Shown piece after piece: positions 42,420 through 53,888 of a DNA stretch of 64,000 nucleotides. Numbering within the stretch: the stretch's first letter is position 1; each line of letters opens with the position of its first letter. The notes below the pieces were generated by a model. It made no database searches and was not told where the DNA came from. It was given only the letters and a program-made list of their open reading frames with translations. The DNA is from Pleurotus ostreatus/Saccharomyces cerevisiae fusant (taxonomy: Eukaryota; Opisthokonta): NCBI GenBank assembly GCA_024196135.1, contig JAMQCK010000042.1:79536-143535 (forward strand), written 5' to 3'. A program made the translations under genes and the position numbers.

Positions 42420-43938
42420 CTAGCTTCCGACCTCGACAATTCCATCTGCGGTGTCACGGTACAGGTGGATTTGGCAGCCCTTCCTCGATTGCTGCAGAGC
42501 GCGCAAGGAGGGAAGAAGACTTTGGGGATAGGTATCATGGTTGGCGGGAAACTTGAACTCCACTTGCTTCAGCTGCAGCGCGACTGTCGGGGAGGTCATA
42601 CGACTCATGACCATGTCGGTCGAGAGGTAGACGCCACGGCCTTCCCTATGAGGCTCGATGATGACTAGGCTCTCTAGCTGGTCGAGCTTGGCGAGCGAGG
42701 ACAGGAAGAAGTCGGTGTGGACGACGTTGCTGTCTGATTCGAGGGTGCGCAAGGGTGGCTTGGACCGCAGTATGAGGCTGTAGAGACTGTGGAAGGGGTC
42801 CCCGTCGTTGATTACGTCGACGTACTTGAGCGTCAGGTTTTGGAGCGCGGGAAGGTCGAGGCCGTCGAGGATATCCTGCGCGTGGTACTCGAGGGTAATC
42901 TCGCGCAGAGATGGCATGCACAGCGTGGGTGTGCTGGCGGAGAGGCGGGCGCCGATTTCACGGCTCATTGAGTGATTCGAGAATAAACCTATATGCAGCT
43001 CCTCGAGCGTTGTGGCGTACAGCGCGAGGACGGGAATGAGCGATGCGATGGGTCCATCGAACCGGTATCCCAGCCGTAGGGAGAGCTTTGTGAGATGAAG
43101 TGGTGGCAGTCCCAGTATTTCTGGTAGGGTAGCGGACTCCCCGACCTTGAGCGCGATAACCAATGATAGCTCTCGTAGCTCCGGTGCCGGAGCGAGAAAC
43201 TTCAGAGGCTTGTCGTCCTGGAAGAACGGCGACGTCAGGTATATGGAGGCCGCGTGCAATATGCGAAAGTCTGGAGGTGATATAGGTGCGTAACTGCGAC
43301 AGTTTCCTTCGAGGTGAGTCTCCCTCCACCTTTCAGCATGAGGTAGGAGTTCTGCGAGAAGTGACTGCAGAGAATGACAGTTTCTGATAAGTCTGCTGTC
43401 TACAGAGAGTGGACGCTGTCCAGACAGCGAGACTTCCATGGCAATCAGCTCGAGCGGAGCCGATTTTGGCGCGCTGATGTGCGTCCAAAGCTCTGGCGTG
43501 CTCCAGACGGCGGTACGCCACGACGAGCAGACGTGAGAGAGCGTCATCAGGGCTACCATGGTCGGATCTCCTTCGTCTGCTACGGAGTAGATGATTATGT
43601 CCGAGAGCAGCTCGAGCGGGAGTCGGCGTACAGGCGCGAGATATGCACGGGTGAACTGCAGGCGGACTTCGAGTGTTTCGCGCAGAGTATGCAAGCGACG
43701 AATTGCCGCATTGACGCTGTCCAGCTCAGATCCAAGGTCTTGAGCAGCTACCCGCGCTTGCAGGGATTGCGCCGCATCCGGTATAACCCCCTCACGAAAC
43801 AGTCCAATATTCGTATACGGCTGCGAACTTTGCAGAACGACATCAGCTGCATCCACGGCAAGTTGTGCATGAGAAGCTGTCGGATTCTTGTTGAGCTATA
43901 TCATGAATCTTGGTAGCGCACTCAGTATGCTTACCCAT
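42420..43938 (-). CDS. F-box-like domain protein with a 4-nt first exon
   Basis: Two exons: ATGG (43938-43935) and 43876-42420, total 486 aa. The long frame opens with GTG, not ATG. A 58-nt intron (GTAAGC...CCGACAG) joins ATGG to CTTCTCATGC, giving MASHAQLAVDAADVVLQSSQ. The layout matches many basidiomycete F-box proteins: a coil at about 45-70 (LDSVNAAIRRLHTLRETLEV), then the F-box-like domain YLAPVRRLPLELLSDIIIYS with LSHVCSSWRTAVWSTPELWT, then leucine-rich repeats. Predicted SCF ubiquitin-ligase adaptor, target unknown. It is divergent from the first GH1 gene. Confidence 0.82.
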
Positions 43939-44671
43939 TTTGAGACCGCCGCCTTTGCGATGACCGGTCTGGTCATGGAGTACAAAGAATTGGAAGGTCA
44001 AGCGGCCCGCGCGGTCGATGTCGGTGTTTGTGTTTGCTTGCCATTGACGGCCGGCAAATGCCGTGCAACAGGTAAACATGCCCAAACCAGAAGAGCTAAC
44101 ACTTGTCTCCTACCTCCAACAAGTCGTTTTCGATCAATAGCAGCGGCGTATCCATAGATAATCCCTGCTCAATTGGATCAAGGACCTCCTACGAAGCACT
44201 TTATTCATCGGTGCTCGCCGATACTCACGAGCCCAGGTCGCCGTCAAGTTGATGGCACCTGCACACACTGTCGATATTACGAGCAACATAGCGCGATGCA
44301 GGACGAGTGAACGAATCTGCCTGAACAGCTGAACTCGGTTGGTCATTGCCGGCTATACATTTGAACGCTGCTCGCGCTGTAGGTGGGCCTAAGGCCTGTC
44401 CTACGCTCAAAGGTATGACGCCACCACATAATCTACTCATCCATCCCCGCATCGACGCGGACTTTCAGAGCTCTCGTCCGGCCCGCGATACTATCAGCAA
44501 TCACGGTGGGCATGTCCACTCTCCGAACCTGGTCATGAGACTGGCGCGACCTGGTCGAACGTATGCTGTTCGGTCACCGGATGGGTGGTGAGGACCACTC
44601 TTATAAGGGTCCGATGGAGATGCAGTCTGCAGTGCGGCCTCCGGCTTTCATTACGGGGACATTTCGCGAGA
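43939..44671. other. intergenic between divergent F-box and GH1 genes
   Basis: No coding region. A TATA box (TATAAG at 44602) and TCTGCAGTGCGGCCT at 44626 lie within 70 bp of the GH1 start and resemble sequences before the second GH1 gene. Confidence 0.5.
44602..44640 (+). promoter_or_regulatory. core promoter of GH1 copy A
   Basis: TATAAG 70 bp before the ATG, followed by TCTGCAGTGCGGCCT. GH1 copy B has TATAAG at 48073 (also 70 bp before its ATG) and TCTGCGAGTGCGGCTT at 48097. Confidence 0.55.
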
Positions 44672-47290
44672 ATGCGCGCCTTGCAGTCATACGTCCGAGC
44701 TGATCTCCTTTACGCGTTGTATGCGCGAGCTGAGAGCACGACCGCGCGCAATGCCTCATCGGCGACCTTCGCCCCGCCCCCCACGGCGGTGACAGTCACA
44801 GTAATCGACTCCATACCGTCAGCGACAGTGACCTCAGGCGCTTCCTTCCCTCCAATCGGCTCCATCACTCCTCAGTACTCTGCTGAAGGGCTCGAGCAGT
44901 TGTGGGATGTGGTACGTCTGCCTTCGCTCATGCGTTGACGTCTTGAAACCCGACATACTAACATCGCTTGCCCAGGTCGGCCCTGTGGAAGAACCTCCAT
45001 TCACGACAACTGCGACACCACAACCGACGATTGCGCTCCCTCCGCCTCCTCCGCCGCTTTACCCGGCATTCTATGCACCTGAGCCGAAGAATGTCCTTCC
45101 TGATTTGAAGTTTCCTGAGGGCTTCAAGTACGGCGTCGCCACTGCGGCGTACCAAGTCGAAGGCGCGACCAAGAACGAGGGTAAAGGACCGACTATGTGG
45201 GACTGGGCGTCGCGTCAACCTGGAGGGGTGATAGACAATACGACTGGTGAGAATAAAGTTGCTTGGACCTTTGCATAAGAAATGCTGACGCCCGGAAGGC
45301 GATGTCGTTGACCTATACTACTATCTCTACAAAGAAGACGTCGCGAGAATTGCTGCTCTGGGGCTGAACACGCATTCATTCTCGTCAGTACCTGACATAT
45401 CATCTGTTGTAGTGAACTAAAAATGCCAAGACTCTCCTGGGCGAGGATCTTTCCGTTCGGTACAGCGGACTCGCCTGTGAACCAGGAGGGAATCGACCAC
45501 TACTCGGATGGTAGAATGTTAAATTGCGCATCGTCTTCTCATGCTCATCTCCTGCAGTCATTGATACGCACTGGGAGTACGGTGTCGAGCCCGTTGTCAC
45601 GTTGTGTACGTCGACCGGCTTTCTCGTCTTCTACACGCTGAATGCTTGTATAGTCCACTGGGATACGCCGCTCGCACTACAGGCCTACTACGGTGGATTC
45701 ACCTCTCCGAAGATCGTTGATGACTTCGTCAAGTGCGTATCTTCATAGATCGAATTGAAGCGAAGACCGCTCATCTCCGCAACCAGCTATGCGAAAATTG
45801 TATTCCAAGCCTACAATGGCCGAGTGAAAACCTGGTGCGTATACTTTCTCCGCGATGTTCTGCCATCTTACGCAGCGCCAGGTACACATTCAACGAGCCT
45901 CATGTATACTGCGACCAGATTGCCTCGTACCCGTTCAGTAAGTAACCTTCAACCATGCAATTAGCTTGTGCTAATCCATCTACGCAGACGCAACGCTTGC
46001 ACCCGGCGTCAACTCCTCGACGGCACCGTATCAGTGCGCGTACAACTTGCGTGAGTGATCCTCATGTTTCCACTTCGCCGTTCTGTCCTGACGAGGTCCT
46101 GCAGTCAAAGCGCATGCAGGGGCCGTCAAAGGTACGTATGTTGTTGCGCCGAGCAGACTGTCACAAGGCTGACCTGTTCGCTACTTATAGCCTTCCGCGC
46201 GCTCAATATCTCGGGCGAAATCGCGCTGAAGAACGATGATTTTGTGTGAGTGGCTTCCGAGTGCCGATAAATAATAGAGCATTTGAAATTTTGGGGACGA
46301 TTTCTTAGCGGCACCCCGTGGCGCGCAAACACGACTGAAGATTCAGATGCTGTCGAGCGACATGCGGCGTTCCAGATTGGCATGTTTTCCGATCCGCTGT
46401 ACATTACGGGCGACTGGCCGCAGATCTTGAAGGATACGCTACCTGAGGAGTACCTTCCCCGCTTTACGGAAGAAGAGAAGGCGGACCTGCTTGGTAAGTG
46501 TCCCTTTTTTGCTGCTTTCCTGCTCTTCCCCTTGTATATTCTGACGCTCGCATCCCGCTTACCAGGCTCCGCCGACTTCTACGCCATCGACTCCTACCGC
46601 TCCTTCTTCATCCGCGCGCCCGAGAACGGCATCGCCGCCTGCGTGAACGACTCATCGGACCCCAACTGGCCGCAATGTAACGAACAAGTCACGTACGACG
46701 CCGACTACGGCTGGTCCGTCGGCATTCAAGCGGATCTGCGCACGGATTGGTTGATCGCGACGCCTCAGAGCGTGCGTGGGCTGTTGAATGAGCTGCATGG
46801 GCGGTGGCCGAGTCCGAAGATCGTGAGTAGGGAGCATAGTGAGAGGGGTGAGGGAGGAGGCTGATGTTGTGACGTTGCAGTACATATCCGAGTTCGGGTT
46901 CACCGAGCCCTTCGAGAATGAAAGGAAGACTTTGGCTCAGATCAAGGAGGATGTGGGGAGGACGAGTAAGTACGCAGCAAACCCTTGCCTTCCCATACTG
47001 ACATGGACCCTCTTCAGACTACTACATGACCTACCTCGGCGAGATTCTGCAGGCGATTCACGAGGATGGGCTGCCCATCGAGGGTATCTTTGCTTGGGGT
47101 AAAGGGTTATTCTGCGTCGTGGTGGGAGCTGCCGGCTGACGATCAAACAGCGATGGTCGACAACACTGAGTGGCAGAGCGGCATCAGCGCGAAGTTTGGA
47201 ATCCAGTACGTCAACTACACGACGCTGGAGCGGGTGTACAAGCGCTCTGCGATTGCGCTTTCCGAGTTTTGGGACGTGCACAAGGCTTGA
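44672..47290 (+). CDS. GH1 beta-glucosidase-like protein, tandem copy A
   Basis: About 600 aa in roughly 15 short exons. A possible signal peptide ([20 protein letters not shown]) and a Ser/Thr/Pro-rich N-terminal extension of about 115 residues come first. The GH1 TIM barrel begins [18 protein letters not shown], the family N-terminal signature. The acid/base motif TFNEP is present in [15 protein letters not shown], and [13 protein letters not shown] and [14 protein letters not shown] are typical. The nucleophile region reads [12 protein letters not shown] instead of the usual TENG, keeping the Glu. Splice joins were checked in phase at nearly all introns. It likely hydrolyses beta-glucosides outside the cell or in the wall. 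Substrate not predictable. Confidence 0.87.
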
Positions 47291-48142
47291 GGCTGCCTCA
47301 ACCCTTGTGGCAAAGAAAGATGATGGACTCATGCAAAGATTTCTCTTTCATACGAACTCTCACGACCTGTTATGTCCCGACATTGAATTGTAAAGTAGCT
47401 GTGTACGATTTACTCTGTTTCCATGCCTGTTTTCTGACCCCGAAGCGATGTGTCAAAGATGTGACTTCGGCGTAGTACAACTGTGGGCTCCGTATGGCTG
47501 GGCTGGTCGCGAGGGCGGGCTTCCAGAGGTACCGCAGCCGAGTGGGCTCAACCAGCTTCTCCCCACTAATCCTCCGTGGTAACCGGACAGGCTGGATAGT
47601 CTACGTAGGAAGAGACGGGGCCCTGCAACCGCTGAGCCGTACGTCACCTTTGGGAAGTGGGAAGTAGCATTGGCCTGCGAGGCTCGCCCGGGCCGTCAGC
47701 TGGTCATTAAGACTGAGCGTAGGGCCATATTTGTACTTGCTTGTCAAAGGTCCCTATATGGCAATTGTTGTGCGGGTCAAGCATGCACAAACAAGCCGTC
47801 TGTCTTTGCACACCTCGGTTAGCAATGGTCAATTCACATTGCGCGTCAATCAATACAGCCGCACTTCTCCGGCTATACACATTGGCGCTGAAGGAGAACC
47901 TTGCCTCGGTGTGGGAAGATGACGAGGAGTTACAGCATGCATTCCGACGGCTGCTTGTGTGTCGTCGCATTGAAACGGATCAGAACAGTTCTCCTCCGGC
48001 CGCCCCATGGGACGGGCTCGATCTCGTGGACCGTATGATACCCGGTCAGCCGACGACTGGCGAGGGGTGGGTTATAAGAGCATGGTGGTGGTGTATTCTG
48101 CGAGTGCGGCTTCCCTCTCTCGCATCGCGCCTTCTTGTCACC
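47291..48142. other. spacer between GH1 copies
   Basis: 3' end of copy A and promoter of copy B. A minus-strand frame near 47.7-47.97 kb and a plus-strand frame extending upstream of 48143 have no ATG-supported coding signal. TATAAG lies at 48073. Confidence 0.5.
48073..48112 (+). promoter_or_regulatory. core promoter of GH1 copy B
   Basis: TATAAG 70 bp before the start codon and TCTGCGAGTGCGGCTT about 20 bp further on, paralleling copy A. Confidence 0.55.
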
Positions 48143-50808
48143 ATGCGCGCCTTGCATTGCTTTGGAGTCAGCGCTTTTTCTTACGCGTTGTGTGCACGAG
48201 CGGCCGCTAGCAGCTCGTCCTATGCCCCATCCTCGGCGACGTCGGATTTGACCCCGACCGCGACGACGTCTGCAGCTACGAGCGACTCCCCACCGGCGGC
48301 GACAACGACTTCGAATGCTTCTCTGCCTCTTGTCGGATCCATCAGTCCTGATTTCTCTGACATAGGACTTGAACTACTATGGGGTCTGGTGGTGCGTCGA
48401 TCCTTTGAGCACGTATTTTTACGCGTTTTTGTGTGCTAATCATGCCGTTTCGTGCGCTAACCATGCCGCCTCGCAGCTCGGTGCTCCCAAGGAGCCTCCC
48501 TTCACGACCACGGCGACGCCAACAACCACTGCTCTCCCGTCCCCGCCTCCTCCGCTTTATCCGGCCTTCTATGCACCTGCGCCCAAGGACATCCTGCCTG
48601 ATCTCAAGTTTCCCAGCGACTTCAAGTTCGGCGTTGCGAGCGCGTCGTACCAAGTCGAGGGCGCGACAAAGAAGGAAGGAAAGGGACCGACAATGTGGGA
48701 TTTCATCTCACACGTACCGTTTGTGATCGCCGACGGGACGAATGGTATGGGTTTGCGCAGGTTTCTTACGCAAGCAGCTGAACAGCAGTAGGCGACATTG
48801 TCGACTTGCACTACTACTTGTACAAGGAGGACGTCGCGCGAGTTGCCGCCCTGGGACTGAATGCGCACTCTTTCTCGTGGGCAGCCTCAAGATCTCTCCT
48901 TGGAGGCATCACTGACAATGTACAGGCTTTCTTGGGCAAGGATCTTCCCCTTCGGAACAGCGGACTCGAAGCTGAACCAAGAGGGACTGGATCACTATTC
49001 CGATGGTAGGATATCCACTGCGTGTCACTCTGTTGGTGCTGAACATCTGCAGTCATCGACACGCACTTGAAATATGGTGTCGAGCCGGTCGTCACCTTGT
49101 GTGAGCTTTTCCAGATCAGCGTTGAAGTACACAGCTGACTACGCGTTCAGTCCATTGGGATCTGCCACTCGCCTTGCAACTCTATTACGGAGGGTTCACT
49201 TCGCCTAAGATCGTGGATGACTTCGTGAAGTACGTTCACTGAGCTGCGTTGGTCAACCGGTCATTGCTAACGTCTCTCACTAGCTACGCCAAAACCGTCT
49301 TCCAAGCGTACGGTGACCGCGTCAAGACCTGGTTCGTGCACCCTTCTGACTCTTATGGTTTGGCCTTAACGCCGCTTCAGGGTCACCTTCAACGAGCCTC
49401 TGGAGTACTGCAATCAGATCGCCGCTTTCAGTGAGCCATTCGCCGTCGTTACGCAGTAATGGGGGCTGTCGCTCATGCATATCACTAGGTATATTTACGC
49501 CCGGCGTCAACATCTCGACTGCGCCTTTCCACTGCGCTTACAACTTGCGTGAGTAGTTTGCTTGTCTGCGGACAATCACGTTTGGTCTGCAAACGATCAC
49601 GGATGCTGACGGGTCTTTGACCACCCAGTCAAAGCGCATGCTGGCGCCGTCAAAGGTATGCACACACCTGTTCTGCGGAAGTATGGGGATACTAACCATA
49701 GACGCCCCAGCATTCCGCGAGATGAACATCACGGGTGAAATTGGACTGAAGAACGATGATTTCATGTCGGTCCTTCACATCCAATCATACGCGAAGTGGA
49801 TTCCTACTGATCCTATGCAGCGGCACCCCCTGGCGCGCCAACAACACCGAAGATATCGAAGCTGTCGAGCGCCATGCAGCCTTCCAGATTGGCCTATATT
49901 CCGACCCTATCTACACCACGGGGGACTGGCCGCAGATTTTGAAGGATACGTTGTCGGAGGAGTACCTCCCGCGATTTACGGAAGAGGAGAAGGCGGATTT
50001 GCTCGGTGAGCCTCACTTCCTGATACTCCCCTTGCATCGCAGGACCGACTGCTCAATCCGCACTCACCTCTTCTAGGCTCCGCCGACTTCTACGCCATCG
50101 ACTCCTACCGCTCCAGCTACGTACGCGCTCCAGAGGGCGGGATCGACGCCTGCGTGAACAACCCCTCCGACCCCAACTGGCCGCAGTGCAACGAAGCGGT
50201 CTTGTACGACGGAGACGAAGGCTGGTTGGAGGGACCAGCAGCGGACCCACGCACGGACTGGCTGGCGTCGACGCCGCAGGGGGTGCGCGGGCTACTCAAC
50301 GAGCTACATAAGAGGTGGCCGAGCCCGAAACTGGTGGGTAACATTGCTTTGCAGTAAGAAAGACGGACAGCGTTGCTAATCTTCCTCCCTATGCAGTATG
50401 TATCCGAGTTTGGGTTCGCGGAGCCCTTCGAGGATGAGCGCAAGACTTTGGCTGAGATTAAGGAGGATGTTGGACGGACGAGCGAGTCAACAACCTGATC
50501 CCTCGGCCATGATCGTTCTGACAACCTTCAGACTACTACCTGACCTACCTCGGCGAGATCTTGCAGGCGATCCACGAGGACGGCCTCCCCATCGGAGGCA
50601 TCTTCGCCTGGGGTGAGTTATCCTTGCAAATGCCGGAGCGATACCCCCGATGACTGACACGCAAACAGCGATGGTCGACAATGCCGAATGGGCAAGCGGC
50701 CTCGCCGTCAAGTTCGGCATCCAGCACGTGAACTATACGACGTTCGAGAGGACCTACAAGCGCTCTGCATTCGCGTTGTCCGAGTTCTGGAACGCGCACA
50801 AGGCTTGA
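48143..50808 (+). CDS. GH1 beta-glucosidase-like protein, tandem copy B
   Basis: Paralogue of copy A with matching exon junctions wherever compared. The N-terminus [20 protein letters not shown] looks like a signal peptide. A Ser/Thr/Ala/Pro-rich extension and the conserved [20 protein letters not shown] linker follow. The barrel signature is [18 protein letters not shown], the acid/base motif is TFNEP in [15 protein letters not shown], and the nucleophile region reads [12 protein letters not shown], again SEFG rather than [19 protein letters not shown] and a C-terminal FWNAHKA match copy A. One intron uses the donor GTCGGT. Probably secreted, acting on beta-glucosides. Differences between copies concentrate in the extension and loops. 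Confidence 0.87.
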
Positions 50809-50955
50809 GGGTAAGGTTCCCTACGTGAGATGAAATTCCATTCCTTTCAGGCATCCCTTTCATACGCTCCCTAATAGCCCGTCATACCCATGTTGTACAG
50901 CATAAAATACATGACTCGCTTCGTGTTCGTTGAGCCTCGACATCCTGTTCCCGAT

Positions 50956-52167
50956 TCAGAAGGCTTGCGCTGCGTAGGCGACAGGATAGTTGCCCATCGC
51001 GTTCTCCTTCTGCGCGAAGGGATACACAACACGCTGTCCTCCACCCGACCCGCCCTTGTTGTGCGACAAGGGAGGTGCCTGCCTGTTGAGATCTCGAGAC
51101 TGAAGAGCCTGCGAGTGCGGAGGACGTGTGACTACCGGCATGCGTACGTTCGACTGGAGAGACGGGGTCTGTACGAGAACGCGTTCCTCGGCAGGCTGAG
51201 GTTGTTGACCAACGCGAGAAGCAAGATTGACGAGATCGGAGCTTGGCTGTGTAACCATGATCTTCGGGCCGCTGCCAGTGCGCGCGAGAGTGGGGTACTT
51301 TGCCTCCTGTTCAGGGCCGACGATGAGGCGATCCAGAGCGTTGATAGCGTCGGTCTTGAGCTTCGGGACGATGGCGCCGTCGTAAGGGTTCTCCGCCCAG
51401 CGGAACATGATAGGCTGATTGTGACCGAACGGCTGGCCGCGAGGGCGGGCTTCAAGGTGCATCGCAGCGGGGTGGGCACCGACGAGGTCGTCAGCGAGCT
51501 TCCAGCACTCGGCAGTCTTAGGGCAGATAGGAGGACCGTAGCGAGCAGAGGGGCGGTAGAGCGCGGAGATGCGAGAGGAGGCTGTAGCGGCGGGAGCGGG
51601 AGCCCAGAGCTTCGACTTGCGAGCGGAAGTGATCATGGTGGAGAAGCGGTTCGCGGCCCGCCCAACGAAAGAGACGCGATTGTCGACGGGCTTGGGTTGG
51701 GGGCTGTGGACCTTCCAGGGTAGGATAGAGGCTGGGCGTTGTAGGGCGGGAGTGGGCCTGTTGAAGGAGGAATCCGGAATCTGAGGATACGTGTCAGTGG
51801 AGCACCGGCGAGGCGGGGTATTGCGTACCGTCTTGTAGGGGAATACGACCTTCGATTTCGTGGGTGTGTAAACTGGCGCGTTGAGCCTTCGTTCGCGCCT
51901 AGCCCGACGACGAGCGCGGCGCTGGTAGAGCGAGCAGACGACGTAGAGGAGAATGAATCCGCCAGCGACGCAGCCGATAGCGATGCCAATAGACGCGTCG
52001 TAAGATATAGCAGGGCCAGTCTCCTTCGGCGGGGCAGAGACATGCTTAGCAGTGGGCACAGGTTCGTCAGGTTGGGTTGTCTCGAACGGTTGCAGTTGCC
52101 AGCCTCCCAGAGCAGTGCCGGGGGACCTCTTGTGGGCGAACGTAGGGAACATAGTAGCGTGGGGCAT
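50956..52167 (-). CDS. single-pass membrane protein of unknown function
   Basis: 387 aa if a 48-nt in-frame intron (51828-51781, GTACGC...CCTCAG) is removed; 403 aa if it is retained. An N-terminal, probably extracellular segment of about 55 residues is followed by one transmembrane helix (YDASIGIAIGCVAGGFILLY). Then comes a strongly basic stop-transfer run (YQRRARRRARRERR) and a long cytoplasmic tail rich in Pro, Ser and Arg with pieces like TMITSARKSKLWAPAPA. No enzymatic motif and no clear signal peptide. It looks like a fungal wall-sensor or adaptor type, but I cannot assign a family. Its start is 162 bp from the divergent WD40 gene. Confidence 0.75.
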   Translation of the reverse strand: MPHATMFPTFAHKRSPGTALGGWQLQPFETTQPDEPVPTAKHVSAPPKETGPAISYDASIGIAIGCVAGGFILLYVVCSLYQRRARRRARRERRLNAPVYTPTKSKVVFPYKTVRNTPPRRCSTDTYPQIPDSSFNRPTPALQRPASILPWKVHSPQPKPVDNRVSFVGRAANRFSTMITSARKSKLWAPAPAATASSRISALYRPSARYGPPICPKTAECWKLADDLVGAHPAAMHLEARPRGQPFGHNQPIMFRWAENPYDGAIVPKLKTDAINALDRLIVGPEQEAKYPTLARTGSGPKIMVTQPSSDLVNLASRVGQQPQPAEERVLVQTPSLQSNVRMPVVTRPPHSQALQSRDLNRQAPPLSHNKGGSGGGQRVVYPFAQKENAMGNYPVAYAAQAF

Positions 52168-52329
52168 AGTGCTAGTCGTCTAGGGTAGTCTTGTGGATAG
52201 TGGTCTTGCGGTAGGCTGTAGGCGAGTTCGGCGAGAGTCGAGGGGGACGCGCCAGTGATGGCGGGAAGCAAGAAGCGCCCGTGACCGCGATGGGCGATCG
52301 CCGCGCACCTCTTACTCCCCACGCCCACG

Positions 52330-53886
52330 ATGAGCGGTGCAGACACGTCCAAATTCCTCGTCTCGGAGGCTCAGCTAGTCAAGGACGAAGTACGTCTGCC
52401 GTGCTTGTCCCAAGACGCGTCGACCGAATCCAGTCGAGGCTCGCAGGCGGAAGGCGGAAGAAACCAAAGATCTCGGCGACCCGCTCAAGCTCAAGGGGGT
52501 TCCCCTTGACATCAAGATCGTAGGGAATGATGCCTGGATAGCTGAGAACTCGCACAAGATTCGCAAGTTGGATTTGGAGGTATGGACACCGATGGAGGCT
52601 TGATGCTTATGATGCTCATGGTCTCTCAAGACAGGGAATACATTGCAGCTGTATTCAGGGCATGGGGGCCCCGTTACCTCAATTGCATTCGTGGATAGCA
52701 CTCCGAAGGGCGACAAGGGGATTCTCATTTCAGGTTCCTGGGACAAGGTTTGCCTATCCTGCTCACTATGACGCCTCAACCTGACGTACGATTCAAGACC
52801 ATTAGGCTCTGGAATACCCAAGTAAGTCTTTCCCCTCACGCTGTCTTTACATTTCTTGACACCTATGCAGGACAAGTCTCTTATCTCGACCACCGATGCG
52901 CACTCAGACTTTGTGAAGACCCTCTTCGTCGTTCCTTCCCTGAACCTGCTCATATCCGGAGGTTCTGACAAGATCGTGCGCCTATGGTATGCCATCCAAA
53001 CTCCCTCTATTGTTTTTTCTCAGTATATCCTCAGGGACCTCTCATCTGCTGCTGATGGAAAGCCTCTGCAAAATGTCGGGACCATCGACTCACACACGAG
53101 ACCTATTCAGTGTCTACATGCAACGGCTACGTCGGACAAGACCGCTACCTTATACACTGCCGATACTATGGGCATCATACGTCTCTGGGAACTCACGAAG
53201 CAGGACACGGAATCTCAATACTGGCGCAGCGCCCTCAAGCGCGAGTTCACGCACCATCGGACGGGCGTGAACGATCTACACGTCGCACCAGAATACATGT
53301 GGACAGGTTCGTCTATTCCTTCTGTTAAAAGTCTCTAAGTGAACATTCCTACTAGCATCCACCGACGAGACCGTGCAGCTTGTGCCGCTCGCCGAAGTAG
53401 ATGACAAGAAAACCAAACCACCACCGGCGATAACCCATCCAGGGGGCGTCAAAGCGATTCTGCCTCTGGCGCTGACAGATCTCGCGGAGCCATACTTATT
53501 CACGGCGGCCGGTGATGTCATCCGCACGTACGATGTCTCTACACCTGACGAGCCAGAGCTCATTGGCGAGGTGGACGCGCATTGGCATAACGTGACGCTA
53601 TTGAGGCTGTGGATTCGGCGGACTGTAGGCGAGGATGGCAAGACGCGGGTAGAGCCGTGGCTGGTGAGCGCGAGCCTGGATAATACGATCCGGAAGTGGC
53701 GACTGAGCGGTGAGTGTCTGCTGGCATCTACAACGCTATTGTTCTGAAACTTCTGAACCAGACTTGCTTCAACCCAAGCCAAAAGCTGCTCCATCGAAAG
53801 CACCTGCAAAGACGAAGGCAAAGCCAGAGTTCCAAATGACCGCAGAAGAAGAGGCAGAGTTAGATGAGTTGCTCGATTCTGACTAG
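52330..53886 (+). CDS. WD40-repeat protein
   Basis: Starts MSGADTSKFLVSEAQLVKDE, then an intron whose phase-0 acceptor I place after 52453. WD repeats follow: IRKLDLETGNTLQLYSGHGG, SIAFVDS, GILISGSWDKTIRLWNT, SLISTTDAHSDFVKTLFVVP, LLISGGSDKIVRLWDLSS, TLYTADTMGIIRLWELT, YLFTAAGDVIRTYDV and SASLDNTIRKWRLS. The tail is Lys/Pro-rich and ends in an acidic helix (TAEEEAELDELLDSD). A seven-bladed propeller acting as an interaction platform is expected. I cannot match it to a named orthologue. The stop lies two bases from the stop of the convergent gene. Confidence 0.85.
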
Positions 53887-53888
53887 GT

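Noticed and set aside
47741..48142. upstream extension of the GH1 copy B frame
   Set aside because: The frame is open but starts without ATG, and the TATA box at 48073 lies inside it. The ATG at 48143 with a signal-peptide-like start matches copy A.
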